In this document: positions 12,870 to 21,314 of the stretch, in pieces
Layout of the letters: each line of letters begins with the position of its first letter
How positions within the stretch are numbered: the stretch's first letter is position 1
The notes under the pieces: model-generated
Seen by the model: only the letters and a program-made list of their open reading frames with translations
Told to the model about the DNA's origin: nothing
The model's database searches: none
Position numbers and translations under genes: made by a program
From: Pantoea alfalfae
GTDB taxonomy: Bacteria > Pseudomonadota > Gammaproteobacteria > Enterobacterales > Enterobacteriaceae
Length of the DNA stretch: 64,000 nt
Assembly (NCBI RefSeq): GCF_019880205.1
Contig: NZ_CP082292.1
Location: forward strand, 2,294,001-2,358,000
Direction: 5' to 3'

Positions 12870-12883
12870 TGCGCCCGGTTATA

Positions 12884-12912
12884 TTGACTTCAATTTAATT
12901 TGACTCAATACT
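12884..12912 (+). promoter_or_regulatory. promoter with OhrR-type operator
   Basis: TTGACT, 17 bases, AATACT form a reasonable sigma70 promoter with a start near 12919. The spacer holds TCAATTTAATTTGA (12890-12903), a near-palindrome close to the CAATT-N-AATTG core of known OhrR operators. Placed between -35 and -10, it would allow autorepression of the OhrR-type gene downstream. Confidence 0.5.
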
Positions 12913-12918
12913 GAGCCA

Positions 12919-13096
12919 CCTTTCAACCGGAGGCGTAGCCAACGGCTTTTCCTCTCGCCGCGAAAGCGATTGAAAGTTGGGTTTCTGACACCCGAAAAGA
13001 GATGCTGCTGCAGTCAGCATCTGCCCGATATACACTTAGCAAGACTTCAGGGCTGATAAGCCGCCGGTGGTCTGGCTCTCCTGCCCCGGACTCAGA
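12919..13096 (+). other. structured 5' leader of the OhrR-type gene (candidate RNA element)
   Basis: The predicted 178-base leader folds on paper into a three-way junction. CTTTCAA (12920-12926) pairs with TTGAAAG (12970-12976). Inside are GAGG/CCTC (12930-12933, 12951-12954) enclosing AGCC-aac-GGCT (12937-12947), and TCGC-loop-GCGA (12955-12969). Downstream follow GGGT/ACCC (12979-12993), an 8-bp hairpin AGATGCTG/CAGCATCT (13000-13022), and a GGCT-gata-AGCC hairpin near 13052. It matches no riboswitch class I know. Confidence 0.45.
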
Positions 13097-13591
13097 ATGA
13101 GTAAAAATATGAATGATGAAACCGTGGGGATCGCTGATACGTCTCCCGCCAGTGCCGCGCCAGAAACCATCGACCAGTTTCTCTGCTTTGCGCTCTATTC
13201 CGCATCGCTCGCCATGACAAAGCTCTATCAGTCGCGGCTGAAACCGCTTGGGCTGACCTATCCGCAGTATCTGGTACTGCTGGTGCTGTGGGAAAAAGAT
13301 CGCCTGACCGTTTCTGAGATTGGCGCGCGCGTCCGGCTGGATTCCGGCACGCTCAGTCAGCTTCTGAAGCGGCTGGAGAGCGCTGGCATTATCTGTCGGC
13401 AGCGTGACACCGGGAAGGATGAGCGTCGGGTTGTGGTCTCACTGACGGAACAGGGCCACCAGCTTAAAGTCGCGGCGGCGGGTGTCCCGGCAGATATGAT
13501 CTCAGTAATGGATACCGCCTGCAGTGAGCTGGGTGAACTGACGACCCAGGTTGCCACACTGCGGGAAAAACTGCTTAAGGCTCTGCCATAA
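13097..13591 (+). CDS. OhrR-type MarR-family redox regulator
   Basis: 164 residues from ATG 13097; the ATG at 13109 is an alternative and neither has a good ribosome site. The block DQFLCFALYSASLAMTKLYQSRLKPLGLTYPQYLVLLVLWE is diagnostic of OhrR: the Cys in FLCFALY is the peroxidatic sensor of organic hydroperoxides, and the two Tyr residues that hydrogen-bond it are present. Winged helix about 60-130 (LDSGTLSQLLKRLESAGIICRQRD, DERRVVVSLT). It normally represses the thiol peroxidase gene ohr, which is not adjacent here. Operator and promoter lie at 12884-12912. Confidence 0.85.
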   Translation: MSKNMNDETVGIADTSPASAAPETIDQFLCFALYSASLAMTKLYQSRLKPLGLTYPQYLVLLVLWEKDRLTVSEIGARVRLDSGTLSQLLKRLESAGIICRQRDTGKDERRVVVSLTEQGHQLKVAAAGVPADMISVMDTACSELGELTTQVATLREKLLKALP

Positions 13592-13648
13592 TGCTCGCTT
13601 TCGATAAACAGACGGGCAGGCTGAATCACCGACGCGTTGCCCATTCAG

Positions 13649-13885
13649 ATGCTGTTCAGCAGAATTGCTGCCCTGGAGTTTCTTTTGAGCATCGATAAAC
13701 CGGCGGATATGGATGATGTCCATGCCGTGGTAGGACAGGCTGTTTCCAGCCTGCTGAAGTCAGGTAAGACAGCAGGAATCCAGGAAATCATTGCGTTTCT
13801 GAAACAACAGGAAGCGCGGTCTGTCAACGGTCAGAGAGAAGTCTACGCCAGAGCCGTTCGTGTCGTGACGAAACTGGTTAACTGA
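13649..13885 (+). CDS. small unknown protein downstream of the OhrR-type gene
   Basis: 78 residues from ATG 13649, or about 66 from a TTG near 13684 that has a GGAG ribosome site six bases upstream; the second start looks better by ribosome site. Not recognised. Helical, charged C-terminal half (FLKQQEARSVNGQREVYARAVRVVTKLVN), no signal peptide in the shorter form. It follows the regulator by about 60-90 bases on the same strand. It may be real, but coding evidence is modest. Confidence 0.45.
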   Translation: MLFSRIAALEFLLSIDKPADMDDVHAVVGQAVSSLLKSGKTAGIQEIIAFLKQQEARSVNGQREVYARAVRVVTKLVN

Positions 13886-14038
13886 CCATGCCAGGCTGAG
13901 CGGCGCTGTTCAGATAAGCGTCACAACCGCCGTTCCTTATTCTCCTGTTCGTACCCACGCCGGACCTGGCCCGATTCATCCCTGCTCTTCCGGGCCACGC
14001 CTTCACCGGCCCTGTTTACCCGGCCGATGAAGGCGTCG

Positions 14039-15361
14039 TTATTCGCTATGTGCCGCGCGGGCAACGTCTCTGACGGCGCTTTCAACCCGCTCTGAATCCT
14101 TCTTAATACTGGCAATCACGTCTCCTGCCTCACGCATCAGCAGTACCCCCTGACCGGTGTTCGCCAGCGAGGTTTCAATTCCCCGCAGCACCTCTCTGGC
14201 CAGTTGATTATTCCCTGTGGCTACCCGCTCAATCTCCTCGGTCGCACTGCTGACGCTGGCCGCCAGGCTGCGGACCTCTGCCGCCACAACGGCAAAGCTG
14301 CGGCCTGACGTGCCCGCCCGCGCCGCTTCAATGGCGGCATTCAGTGCAATAAGGCGGGTCTGCATGGCAAAGCGTCGGATGGTTTCAACCATGCCATTAA
14401 TGCTGTCAGACTGGCTGTTCAGGCGCGTCACATCTGCCGAGACCACGCTCATCTCTTCAGCAATCCGGCTGATCATCTGAATGCTGTTGTCGATAACATC
14501 CGCACCCGCCTGTGCACTTCCCCGCGTCTGTACGGCCATGTTCCAGGCATTTAATGCCGCATCATATTCCTGCTGATTACGTAGCACCTGTTCCGTCACA
14601 TCGGTGGCGAATTTAACAATTTTAATGAGCTGCCCATCGCTGTTAAAAACCGGGTTGTAAGTGGCCCTGAGCCAGAGCGGTTCGCCACGCCGGTTAAGAC
14701 GGGGAAACTGGCCCGAAAAAAACTCGCCCTGATTCAGCCTCACCCAGAACTGCCGATACTCCTCACTCTGAGAGAGCGCATCCGAACAGAAAAGCCGGTG
14801 ATGCTTTCCTGTTACTTCAGCAGCCTGATAGCCGGTAGCCTTAAGGAAGTTATCATTTGCCTCCAGCACGTGGCCGTCAGGACTGAATGCGATCACGGCC
14901 ATGGAGCGGCTGATCGCATTGATGATGGACTCCTGCTCCAGTGATGACTGCATTCTTTCTGAAATATCAGCCGCTATTTTCACGATTTTGAATACCCGTC
15001 CGCGCCGGTCAGTCACCGGAATATAGCTCGCCTCCAGCCAGACCGGTCGCATGCCGTTCGCCAGCCGCAGATATTTATCACTGAAGCTTTCGCCTGCCGC
15101 CAGACGCTGCCAGAAACGTTGGTACTCTGGCGAGTTCACCAGCGCGGGCGGGCAGAACATGCTGTGATGCTGGCCGACAATGTCGTCCGCCCGGTATCCC
15201 ATGGCGGCCAGAAATAGCGGGCTGGCTTTCTGAATAATGCCCTCAGGCGTGAACTCAATCACGGGCATAGCGCGCCCCAGCGAGCGGAAAGACGCGGCGG
15301 CGTGCAGATCACGCTGACGAAGAAAAGCAGGGACAAGATATTTCAGTAAACTCAGGCGCAT
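14039..15361 (-). CDS. soluble PAS-PAS methyl-accepting chemotaxis protein (BdlA/Aer-like)
   Basis: 440 residues, no membrane segments. PAS1 about 30-140 and PAS2 about 150-260 share the same pattern (GHVLEANDNFLKATGY, GKHHRLFCSDAL, WVRLNQGEFFSG, PLWLRATYNPVF, IVKFATDVTEQ), so they look like an internal duplication. A short signalling hairpin follows (about 275-440) with tip FAMQTRLIALNAAIEAARAGTSGRSFAVVAAEVRSLA. The usual Glu after EAARAG is Thr here. The architecture equals Pseudomonas BdlA, which links redox or energy state to biofilm dispersal; function here is inferred. The ATG at 15361 is chosen over a TTG two codons upstream. Confidence 0.88.
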   Translation of the reverse strand: MRLSLLKYLVPAFLRQRDLHAAASFRSLGRAMPVIEFTPEGIIQKASPLFLAAMGYRADDIVGQHHSMFCPPALVNSPEYQRFWQRLAAGESFSDKYLRLANGMRPVWLEASYIPVTDRRGRVFKIVKIAADISERMQSSLEQESIINAISRSMAVIAFSPDGHVLEANDNFLKATGYQAAEVTGKHHRLFCSDALSQSEEYRQFWVRLNQGEFFSGQFPRLNRRGEPLWLRATYNPVFNSDGQLIKIVKFATDVTEQVLRNQQEYDAALNAWNMAVQTRGSAQAGADVIDNSIQMISRIAEEMSVVSADVTRLNSQSDSINGMVETIRRFAMQTRLIALNAAIEAARAGTSGRSFAVVAAEVRSLAASVSSATEEIERVATGNNQLAREVLRGIETSLANTGQGVLLMREAGDVIASIKKDSERVESAVRDVARAAHSE

Positions 15362-15394
15362 AAGCAAGACCAGTAAACGATGGAATTGCTCTTA

Positions 15395-15421
15395 TCATCG
15401 GCATTTTGCCAGCGTCCCTTA
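15395..15421 (-). promoter_or_regulatory. sigma28 (FliA)-like promoter of the PAS chemoreceptor gene
   Basis: Minus strand: TAAGGGAC, exactly 11 bases, GCCGATGA. The expected start is about 27 bases before the ATG at 15361, the same geometry as the element at 10850-10876. It suggests that both receptors are expressed with the flagellar regulon. Confidence 0.55.
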
Positions 15422-15590
15422 CGCATCGCTGCGATAGTTGCGACTGATGATTGCAACATGATGTTACTACTGACACATAAGCCTGACGGCCGCACAGCAT
15501 CGGTACAGTGGTCAGATGAATCCGGGCGGACGGGTCATGCATCACGCTGGTCAGATTTACCCGCCAGAGCGCAGTGCTGGCAGGTTCCCG

Positions 15591-17024
15591 CTACAGCGCC
15601 GTACCGGTAGGCGCCATTAAATCGTAACGATCGGTCTGCGGAGCCGCGTCCATCGCCATCGGTGGCTCAACCTTCAGGGTGATCCAGTTAGAGGTGACAC
15701 GCTGCTGCTTGCTGTCCTCCAGCGTCACCGACAGCCGGTATTCGTTGCTGGCGTCTGGCGACGGATCCCATTGCGGTAAAATCACACTCCAGCCCTGCGG
15801 ATCGGCGTTATTGGCCGGTGGCGTCAGGCTCAGCGCCTGCGTGTCACCCTGCCAGCTCACTGCCCTGATGTCATTGCTTGCCCGCACCTGTAGCTTCAGC
15901 GGCAGACTCTCGCCACTGCTTAACTGCCAGGGCGGTGTCGCCAGAAATACCGACAGGGTTTTGCGCTGACGGAATGAGAGCACCGGCGTATCGCTGCGGG
16001 TCACGGTATCGTAACGGCTGCCACGCAGAGAGCGCGCTTCCGCGACGTTACCGGCGTCAAGCTGACGGCTCAGCGCCACGCCGAAGCGATAGTTCAGTTT
16101 CAGCCCCAGTTGATCCTGGCTTTCACCGGCACTGCTGGTTTTGTGAGTAGCAGACAGCGTTACCAGCGGCACCGGTGTGTAAGAGAGGCCAAACGACATG
16201 GCAGAGGGATTGTGATAGCGGTTGCCGCTGTTAAACAGATCGACATTTTCACCCAGATATTGCTGATAGCTTACCGAGACGCCCAGCTGACGATAAAAGG
16301 GCAGATAGCTCTGGCTGGTGATGTCATAGCCGCGCGCCATGCGCTGCTGCTGCGAACTGCCAAGATTTTTCCAGCCGGAAAGTGGCTGATAGTAGTTGGC
16401 AGAGAAACGCATCGAATCACTCCAGGCTTCAGTTCCCACCGAGGCGCGCTGCAGGCCGCTGCTGAAGACGTGATCAACAAAGCCGTTGTAGCCCAGCAGC
16501 CAGTTACCGGCGTCCCACCGCTGTCCCAGTCCCGCATTGCCGACCAGACCCTCACCGGTATCATGCAGGCCAAGCTGGCTGAAGGTAAGCTGGCTATTCT
16601 CGTCGGCTAGTGCGCTGAAGAGATCGCCGCCAGTGCCGGTGAAGTTTCCGTTCATGTCGACTTTCAGGTCCAGCTGCGCGTTACCATAAGGCGACAGCAG
16701 TGACTGCCCTTCGCTCTCAACCCGACCGGCCACTTCATCACGCAGATGATTGAACGCCCAGACGCCCGCCTGCTGGCCAAACGTCACATTGCTGTCGCTG
16801 TTGTTACTCGCTTCACCGATGCTTTTCGCCACAGCCGCCAGCTTTTTGCTCCATGCTTCATCCTCGTCGCTGGTGCTGCCGAGCGTCGGGAGCGAATCAC
16901 TGTAGCGCGCAGGATTGTCGAAGGGCGTTTCTGACACTGTTGTTTCAGTCTGGAACGCGTGAGCGCTCTGCAAGGCAGAGAGCGACAGCGCAATCAAAGA
17001 GAGAACCCCTGTTTTCCGTATCAT
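15591..17024 (-). CDS. ychO: inverse-autotransporter (invasin/intimin-type) beta-barrel protein, YchO-like
   Basis: 477 residues from the ATG at 17024, which has an AGGTGA ribosome site. Signal peptide MIRKTGVLSLIALSLSALQSAHA, a helical linker, then the inverse-autotransporter barrel (about 65-310): QLDLKVDMNGNFTGTGGDLFSAL, GNAGLGQRWDAGNWLLGYNGFVDH, SANYYQPLSGWKN, LPFYRQLGVSVSYQQYLGENV. The C-terminal 150 residues are one short Ig-like region (WQLSSGESLPLKLQVRAS...SNWITLKVEP), so there is almost no passenger, as in E. coli YchO. E. coli ychO sits beside narL; no narXL is present here. Its cell role is unclear; it may aid surface attachment. Confidence 0.85.
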   Translation of the reverse strand: MIRKTGVLSLIALSLSALQSAHAFQTETTVSETPFDNPARYSDSLPTLGSTSDEDEAWSKKLAAVAKSIGEASNNSDSNVTFGQQAGVWAFNHLRDEVAGRVESEGQSLLSPYGNAQLDLKVDMNGNFTGTGGDLFSALADENSQLTFSQLGLHDTGEGLVGNAGLGQRWDAGNWLLGYNGFVDHVFSSGLQRASVGTEAWSDSMRFSANYYQPLSGWKNLGSSQQQRMARGYDITSQSYLPFYRQLGVSVSYQQYLGENVDLFNSGNRYHNPSAMSFGLSYTPVPLVTLSATHKTSSAGESQDQLGLKLNYRFGVALSRQLDAGNVAEARSLRGSRYDTVTRSDTPVLSFRQRKTLSVFLATPPWQLSSGESLPLKLQVRASNDIRAVSWQGDTQALSLTPPANNADPQGWSVILPQWDPSPDASNEYRLSVTLEDSKQQRVTSNWITLKVEPPMAMDAAPQTDRYDLMAPTGTAL

Positions 17025-17153
17025 GTCACCTGGCACATTGATTAATTTGTCACTGCGATAAAAGTCAAATTCATTCACAGTTACCTTAACATATTGTGAC
17101 GGCGATGCAGGACAGCAGAGGCAAATTGTGCATATACCAGAAAAGTCTGGCAG

Positions 17154-17181
17154 AAAAAAAGGCCTGCTATGTAGCAGGCCT
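17154..17181 (-). terminator. Rho-independent terminator of the polyol-type operon
   Basis: On the minus strand AGGCCTGCTacatAGCAGGCCT is followed by TTTTTT, just after the stop of the last operon gene. Confidence 0.88.
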
Positions 17182-17199
17182 GGATCATCTCTGGCGTCA

Positions 17200-17997
17200 T
17201 CAGGAGAAGATTAAGCCGCCATCGACATTAATAGTCTGTCCGGTGATATAGCGCGCATCTTCTGAAGCCAGAAACGCCACCAGCCCGGCCACATCCTCCG
17301 GCTGACCGGCACGCTTCAGCGGAATATTTTTCACCCACTCGGCCATCAACTCACCTTTGCCGTAGGTTTTCTCCTCGCTGCTGAGGATCTCGCCCCAGAC
17401 GCGATCGTTGTAATCCCACATCTCACTCTCAATGATGCCGGGACAGAAGGCGTTGACCGTAATGTTCCACGGTGCCAGCTCCAGCGCCAGACTCTGAGTG
17501 ATGCCGATGACCCCCATTTTGCTGGCGGCATAGTGCGGCGTGTAAATAAAGCCCTGCCGTCCCTGCCCCGATGAGGTGTTAATCAGACTGCCGCTGCCCT
17601 GCTTCACCATATATTTCGCGGCTTCACGACAGCAGAGCCAGACGGCGGTGGTGTTCACAGCCAGAATCCGCTCAAAGTCGCTTTTCGGCATGGTGTCGAA
17701 ACGGTCAATGGTGATCACGCCCGCATTCTGAATCGAGACATCAATCTGTCCAAAGCGTTCAAAGGCCTGCTGATAGAGCTGCTGCACCGCCGCTTCATCC
17801 GTAACGTCGACCCGCAGCGCCAGAATCTCACTGCCGTACTGCTCTTGAAGCTGGTCAGCTGTGGCAAAGACCCGATCGGCATTCGACACCATCACCAGCC
17901 TGGCCCCGTCGCGGGCGAAACGCGCCGCGATCCCGGCACCGATGCCGCGACAGGCACCGGTAATCACCACTGTTTTTGCACGTTGTTCGCGGCTCAT
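17200..17997 (-). CDS. short-chain dehydrogenase/reductase, sugar-alcohol type
   Basis: 265 residues, classical SDR. Cofactor motif TGACRGIG, NAG (IQNAG), catalytic Ser in NTSSGQG, and Tyr/Lys in YAASK. C-terminal GQTINVDGG is typical. An acidic residue after the second strand is not clear (VMVSNADRV), so NAD versus NADP preference is open. Last gene of a six-gene operon with a ribose-type ABC transporter; it probably oxidises the imported polyol or a derivative. Related SDRs act on sorbitol, arabitol, galactitol or tetritols; the substrate cannot be read from sequence. Start has an AGGAG ribosome site. Confidence 0.88.
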   Translation of the reverse strand: MSREQRAKTVVITGACRGIGAGIAARFARDGARLVMVSNADRVFATADQLQEQYGSEILALRVDVTDEAAVQQLYQQAFERFGQIDVSIQNAGVITIDRFDTMPKSDFERILAVNTTAVWLCCREAAKYMVKQGSGSLINTSSGQGRQGFIYTPHYAASKMGVIGITQSLALELAPWNITVNAFCPGIIESEMWDYNDRVWGEILSSEEKTYGKGELMAEWVKNIPLKRAGQPEDVAGLVAFLASEDARYITGQTINVDGGLIFS

Positions 17998-18008
17998 AAT
18001 TGCTCCTG

Positions 18009-19076
18009 TTAACTGTGACGAACATCAGTGAGAGGCGCTGCCTGCTGCTTTTTTTCATGGCGACGCAGCAGCACCACTTTGCTTTGCAGACGCTGCTGGA
18101 ACTGGTCGATCACGACGGCTGTGACAATCACCAGACCTTTAATTACCATCTGCCAGAAATCGCTGACGCCCATCATCACCATGCCATCCGCCAGGAAGAC
18201 GATAACGAACGCGCCAATAATCGAGCCGGACACCCGCCCACGCCCGCCCGCCAGCGCCGTGCCGCCCAGCACGGTGGCACCAATGGCATCCATCTCAAAC
18301 ATGTTGCCGGTCATCGGATGCGCAGTCTGCAACTGAGAGGCCACCACCAGTCCGACAAGCCCCGCGCAGAGGCCGGAAAAGGCGTAGACAAAGACTTTCA
18401 CCTTGATAATCGGCACGCCCGCCAGCCGCGCGGCGGACTCATTGCCGCCAATGGCGTAGATGTAACGACCCAGCGGGGTTTTGCGCGTCAGATAGAGGCC
18501 GAGCAGTAAAAAGCCGAGCATCAGCCAGATTGGCAGATAAACACCCATTACGGTGCCGGAGCCGAGCAGCGAAAAGCCGGTGTTGCCCAGCGCGGGCACT
18601 CCCACCAGGTTAGCGTAGGTGCCGCCGTCGTTGAACAGCAGTGCCGCCCCGCGCGCCACATACATCATGCCCAGGGTGCAGATAAAGGGGGCCACGCCCA
18701 GTCGGGTGATCACCGTGCCGTTAATCAGCCCCACCAGCACGCCAAAGATCGCCACCACCAGAATCACTTCAGGCACGTTGAGAAACAGCGTATTGCCGCC
18801 CCATAACGGAATGCCATTGGTCAGCAGCGCGCCCGCCACCATGCCGCAGATCCCCGCGACCGCGCCCACCGAGAGATCGATACCGCCGGTGAGGATCACC
18901 AGCGTCATGCCAATCGCCAGCAGTCCGGTAATGGCGACGTGCTGCGTCATAATCAGCAGGTTAGAGGGCGTCAGAAAGTTCGGCACCATCACGCTGAAGA
19001 AGCCGACTACAATCAGCAGCGCAATAAAGGTGCGCGCCTTGAGGAGGTACATATAGAGCAGGTATTTTTGGTTCAT
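18009..19076 (-). CDS. ABC transporter permease, RbsC family
   Basis: 355 residues with about ten hydrophobic helices. The family signature VLTGGIDLSVGAVAGICG and the segment AIGGNESAARLAGVPIIKVKVFVYAFSGLCAGLVGLV mark BPD_transp_2 permeases of the ribose/xylose/AI-2 group. It should form a homodimer in the inner membrane with the ATPase encoded just upstream. A 38-base gap separates it from the ATPase gene and 11 bases separate it from the dehydrogenase. The C-terminal tail is charged (RRHEKKQQ). Confidence 0.93.
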   Translation of the reverse strand: MNQKYLLYMYLLKARTFIALLIVVGFFSVMVPNFLTPSNLLIMTQHVAITGLLAIGMTLVILTGGIDLSVGAVAGICGMVAGALLTNGIPLWGGNTLFLNVPEVILVVAIFGVLVGLINGTVITRLGVAPFICTLGMMYVARGAALLFNDGGTYANLVGVPALGNTGFSLLGSGTVMGVYLPIWLMLGFLLLGLYLTRKTPLGRYIYAIGGNESAARLAGVPIIKVKVFVYAFSGLCAGLVGLVVASQLQTAHPMTGNMFEMDAIGATVLGGTALAGGRGRVSGSIIGAFVIVFLADGMVMMGVSDFWQMVIKGLVIVTAVVIDQFQQRLQSKVVLLRRHEKKQQAAPLTDVRHS

Positions 19077-19114
19077 GACATTCTCCGGCCAGCTTAGCCC
19101 AATGGGTCAGGCGC

Positions 19115-20647
19115 TTAATCCTGCGGGGTTGATGCCGCGATCAGATGTTCTCTCGTTGCCGCTGCGCGGGGCAGATCGGCAGTTATCCGGCCATCGGCCA
19201 TCACTAAAATGCGGTCCGCGAGCGCCATCACCTCATCCAGTTCAGACGATGAGAACATGACGGCCAGCCCCTGCTGAGCCAGATTGCCAATCAGGTGATA
19301 GACGTCGTTTTTGGCACCGACATCGATGCCGCGCGTCGGCTCATCCAGCAACACCACCTGCGGCCCGGTCATCAGCGCTTTACCCAGCACGACCTTCTGC
19401 TGATTACCCCCGCTTAGCGCCGTGACCGGCAGATCGGGATCGCTGACTTTGATCGCCAGATGGCCGATCATCTCATTGACCCGCTGCTGCTCCCGGCCGG
19501 GATTCAGCAGCCCCAGCGCCCGGCGAAAACCGCGCAGGCTGAAATCAGAGAGTGTCATGTTGGCGGTGATCGACATCAGTTCAATCACCCCTTCGCCTTT
19601 GCGATCTTCCGGCACCAGCGCGATGCCACTTTTCAGCCGCTGCTGGAAGCTGCGCTTTGCCAGATCCTTACCGGACAGCCGTACCCGGCCCGACTGACAG
19701 GGCATCAGGCCAATCAGCCCCTTAAACAGCTCGGTGCGCCCGGCACCCAGCAGACCATAAATGCCGATTACCTCGCCCTTGCGCAGGGTAAAACTGACCT
19801 CATTAAGCTTGTAGCCACCGTTCTGATGCAGCGCGGTCAGCCCCTCGACCTCCAGCACCGTTTCTCCTTGTGGCGCAGGCTGATAGTCGAACTGTTTTTT
19901 CTTATCGCCCACCATCTGGGCGATAATCCACGGCACGCTGGCGTCGCGCACCTCGCGCTCACTGATAAAACGGCCATCGCGAAAAATGGTGATGTGATCG
20001 CCTATCTCCATCAACTCTTCCAGCCGGTGTGAGATGTAGATAATGGTGACGCCGCGTCGCTTCAGCTGGTCGATGACATTGAACAGCACTTTGACTTCCG
20101 ACTGACTCAGGGCACTGGTGGGTTCATCCATGATCAACACCCTGGTATCCTTCGACAGCGCTCTGGCAATCTCCACCAGTTGCTGATGCCCGATGCCCAA
20201 CTCGCCCAGCGGTGCATAGGGATCGACATCGAGCTGCAGCCTTTGCAGCAGCGACTTCGCCAGCGCGTACTGATACTTCTCATTGATGACGCCGCGCTGG
20301 AAAAACTCGTTGGCGATAAAAATGTTGTCCATCACGTTCATGTTGGGAAACAGATTCAGCTCCTGAAAAATGATGCTGATCCCCTGCTTCTCCGCCTGAT
20401 GGGTGGAGTTCAGCGACACCACCTTGCCATCCAGCAGAATCTCGCCCGACGACGGCGTTTCAACCCCGGCCAGCATCTTCATCATGGTGGACTTGCCGGC
20501 CCCGTTCTCCCCAATCAGGACATTCACTTTGTTGCGGTAGACCCGATAGCTGACCTGATCGAGCGCGGTCACGCCGGGATAGAGACGCGACACGTTGCGC
20601 GTTTCGATAATCACGTCGCCGGACGTTTGCGGTTGCGGATTTTGCAT
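19115..20647 (-). CDS. sugar ABC transporter ATP-binding protein, RbsA family (double domain)
   Basis: 510 residues with two nucleotide-binding domains. The first has Walker A GENGAGKST, FQELNLFPNMNV and Walker B VLIMDEPTSAL, but its signature is GIGHQQLVEIARAL. The second has the degenerate Walker A GLLGAGRTE with signature LSGGNQQKVVLGKAL and Walker B VLLDEPTRGID. This asymmetry is normal for RbsA/XylG proteins. It powers import by the neighbouring permease. AAGGAG ribosome site 7 bases before the ATG. Confidence 0.95.
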   Translation of the reverse strand: MQNPQPQTSGDVIIETRNVSRLYPGVTALDQVSYRVYRNKVNVLIGENGAGKSTMMKMLAGVETPSSGEILLDGKVVSLNSTHQAEKQGISIIFQELNLFPNMNVMDNIFIANEFFQRGVINEKYQYALAKSLLQRLQLDVDPYAPLGELGIGHQQLVEIARALSKDTRVLIMDEPTSALSQSEVKVLFNVIDQLKRRGVTIIYISHRLEELMEIGDHITIFRDGRFISEREVRDASVPWIIAQMVGDKKKQFDYQPAPQGETVLEVEGLTALHQNGGYKLNEVSFTLRKGEVIGIYGLLGAGRTELFKGLIGLMPCQSGRVRLSGKDLAKRSFQQRLKSGIALVPEDRKGEGVIELMSITANMTLSDFSLRGFRRALGLLNPGREQQRVNEMIGHLAIKVSDPDLPVTALSGGNQQKVVLGKALMTGPQVVLLDEPTRGIDVGAKNDVYHLIGNLAQQGLAVMFSSSELDEVMALADRILVMADGRITADLPRAAATREHLIAASTPQD

Positions 20648-20657
20648 CTGCCGCTCC

Positions 20658-21269
20658 TTATTGCCGGGTGATGGCAGCCGGGGTGATATCCGGCAGCTGT
20701 TGCGGAATGTCCCAGCTGCTGAACACGCCGCTGACCATCACTGTGTCGCCCACTTTTGGCGCGAACTGTTGCATCAGGGCTGAGGCGTGCTGGTTAATCG
20801 CCTTACCGTAATCACCAAAAAGCACCTGATCGTTAAAGTCCTGATAACTCGCGCCTTTATAGACATCGCGCAGCGCCGTGCCCCGGATGATCGGTCCCAC
20901 CTGAATAGTGACACTGTCACCTGATTCATCCTTTACGGTCATCTTTCCGCTGCGGGAAGTGGTATTGACAGCCGTTACCTGACCGCGAACGGAGACGCTG
21001 AAAATACAGGGGTTCTCAGCCTGACTGCGATAGCCGTAGGTCTGACAGGCGCTGTCAAAGTCTTTGGCAGACTGGAGCGACGTCATCAGCGCTGCCAGCG
21101 GTTTCGCCTCCGCCTGGACCTGCGGCACCAGCTTCTGTTGCCAGAGCTGGTCGATGTTGGCCATCTTCGGATTGGGGGGATTCTTCAGGTCAGCCAGCTC
21201 CTGCTGCGACACAATTTTGCAGCCGCTTAGCAGCATGACCACCAGCGTCAGCCAGACTCTTCGGGACAT
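20658..21269 (-). CDS. DUF2291-family lipoprotein of the sugar ABC operon
   Basis: 203 residues. The lipobox LLSGC gives a lipidated Cys at about 16, followed by KIVSQQELADLKN. The rest is a soluble periplasmic domain with a beta-rich C-terminal half (VTIQVGPIIRGTALRDVYKGASYQDFNDQVLFGDYGKAIN). This matches the DUF2291 family, which is nearly always found beside ribose-type ABC transporters for polyols. Function unknown; it may help the binding protein or bind substrate itself. Located between the binding-protein and ATPase genes. Confidence 0.82.
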   Translation of the reverse strand: MSRRVWLTLVVMLLSGCKIVSQQELADLKNPPNPKMANIDQLWQQKLVPQVQAEAKPLAALMTSLQSAKDFDSACQTYGYRSQAENPCIFSVSVRGQVTAVNTTSRSGKMTVKDESGDSVTIQVGPIIRGTALRDVYKGASYQDFNDQVLFGDYGKAINQHASALMQQFAPKVGDTVMVSGVFSSWDIPQQLPDITPAAITRQ

Positions 21270-21314
21270 CTTCTTCTCCCTGGCGCCCGCTCGCGCAGGC
21301 GCGGCAGCGGTTAA

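Noticed and set aside
19115-20647. Defective ATPase because the first signature and second Walker A are atypical
   Set aside because: This asymmetry is standard in RbsA/XylG-type double ATPases.
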